From: Hyphomicrobiaceae bacterium UBA7697
GTDB lineage: Bacteria > Pseudomonadota > Alphaproteobacteria > Rhizobiales > Methyloligellaceae
Direction of reading: 5' to 3'
DNA length: 64,000 bases
Assembly: GCA_002482645.1 (NCBI GenBank)
Contig: DLGJ01000008.1
Span: 310,001-374,000, forward strand
Positions 63,362 to 64,000 of this stretch are shown one piece after another. Position numbers and translations under genes: made by a program. The notes beneath the pieces were generated by a model. The model was not told the origin of the DNA and did no database searches. It worked only from the letters and a program-made list of their open reading frames with translations. The stretch's first letter is position 1. Each line of letters starts with the position of its first letter.

Positions 63362-63856
63362 CTAGGAGGCTATGCCTAGCGCTTCGGAGATGTCGCGAAG
63401 CATCGCCCTCTCGGCATCGCTTACTCGGACACCACCGATGCCGAGAAAAGACCCCTCCACGGCAGCGTCTGCGACCTTCTCGCTGATTCCGCGGAGCCAA
63501 GTCTTGAAGGCCGCGGCTTCGCTAGGGGCCTTTGCATCGACGATGGCGGCAGCCTCCCGTAGGCTCGCTAGCGAACGTTCCACACATTCCGTGGGTTCCG
63601 CTTGGGCGAAGCGTTCGCGCATCGCAAGAATGCTTCCATCGCTGAATCTCTCAAAATCAGCAACCGCTGACTGGATGAGTTCGTTAGAGTTGGGATCGCG
63701 CTTGGCTTCAGCGAGCGACGGTGTGCTCGCGGCTGCTTCCTTAAGCGTCCCCCACCAGCCGCTTGGATCGACCGCCGAAACGGCGAGTCCGGCAGCTGTG
63801 ATGCTCTCCAGCAATAGGGTCCATTCTTCCGGTGTGAAGTCATTTTTGTTTGTCAT
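63362..63856 (-). CDS. Conserved protein of unknown function
   Basis: The 164-residue protein begins MTNKNDFTPEEWTLLLESIT and has helical stretches with a C-terminal FLGIGGVRVSDAERAMLRDISEALGIA. I recognise it as a widespread bacterial family of unknown role with the same N- and C-terminal motifs. The start at ATG 63856 has GGAAA upstream. Confidence 0.75.
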   Translation of the reverse strand: MTNKNDFTPEEWTLLLESITAAGLAVSAVDPSGWWGTLKEAAASTPSLAEAKRDPNSNELIQSAVADFERFSDGSILAMRERFAQAEPTECVERSLASLREAAAIVDAKAPSEAAAFKTWLRGISEKVADAAVEGSFLGIGGVRVSDAERAMLRDISEALGIAS

Positions 63857-63906
63857 GGCCGTTTCCAAAGAGTTCTCAGGTTAACCTCTCTCGCGATCAC
63901 GCCGGA

Positions 63907-63999
63907 TCAACCTCCAAAAATCACGGCGTCAGGAACCTCATAGCGCTCCTCGCCAACGAGCACGATGCTGAGGTCGTTTTGCTTCCGCGCGGCGAATTC
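63907..63999 (-). CDS. Partial CDS, C-terminal 30 residues (cut by right edge)
   Basis: A minus-strand frame enters from the window edge as EFAARKQNDLSIVLVGEE, continues RYEVPDAVIFGG and stops with TGA at 63907-63909. It ends 50 bases from the next gene on the same strand. Codon use is protein-like, with GC-rich third positions; the rest lies outside the window. Confidence 0.45.
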   Translation of the reverse strand, partial: EFAARKQNDLSIVLVGEERYEVPDAVIFGG

Positions 64000-64000
64000 G

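Overview
The window looks like a chromosomal segment of a high-GC alphaproteobacterium of the Hyphomicrobiales, most likely a methylotroph of the Hyphomicrobium / Methyloligella / Methyloceanibacter type. This rests on gene content: pqqC-D-E, two periplasmic binding proteins of the kind that accompany PQQ alcohol dehydrogenases, a DUF3126-cysE pair, a BTLCP peptidase, a PAS_5 protein, and a cupin/yidD pair near a NifU-like gene and folE-hisI. The genus is an inference.

Layout. 1-5.7 kb: the N-terminal 593 codons of a large unrecognised membrane protein (cut by the left edge), a small lipoprotein, an exported S10 carboxypeptidase, a VTT membrane protein and an exported hypothetical protein. 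5.7-15.2 kb: a sodium:solute symporter and oxyR, pqqCDE, two PQQ-dehydrogenase-associated binding proteins and a small exported zincin. 15.3-21.1 kb: a CHASE2 adenylate/guanylate cyclase whose conserved C-terminal tail is cut off by an in-frame TGA, and a SulP anion transporter with STAS and cyclic-nucleotide-binding domains. 21.3-35.7 kb: housekeeping genes (aat-like, glpK, cutA, nadK, flavin reductase, nitroreductase, VWA protein, thrS, yidD, cupin, NifU-like, folE, hisI, patatin, CBS, rhomboid). 35.8-38.3 kb: PAS_5, tandem-PilZ and transglutaminase-like peptidase genes ending at an intrinsic terminator; this suggests surface or c-di-GMP control. 38.3-42.2 kb: small conserved proteins, cysE, a hydrolase, a zinc-finger protein and a flavin monooxygenase. 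42.4-48.4 kb: a complete Mrp Na+/H+ antiporter operon with A and B fused. 48.7-51.2 kb: a small ABM monooxygenase and a molybdopterin oxidoreductase.

51.5-64 kb is accessory DNA. The most system-like part is 52.5-58.6 kb: an Lrp/AsnC regulator behind a perfect GTGCG-N5-CGCAC palindrome, an atypical glutamine-synthetase-like ligase translationally coupled to it, a complete NitT/TauT-type ABC importer and a MetX-fold alpha/beta hydrolase, all on one strand. Two paralogous 84-aa membrane proteins and an inverted pair of short degenerate repeats flank it. I read it as an uncharacterised route for uptake and gamma-glutamylation of a nitrogen compound; the substrate is unknown. Next come an exported cupin, a lower-GC sulfotransferase and an O-antigen-ligase-like protein, and a 33-nt tRNA 3' end that looks like an attachment-site remnant. 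The right edge holds a conserved unknown protein and the last 30 codons of another gene.

Start codons were chosen by Shine-Dalgarno match, signal peptides and overlaps. Family names come from recognising motifs by eye, without database searches.
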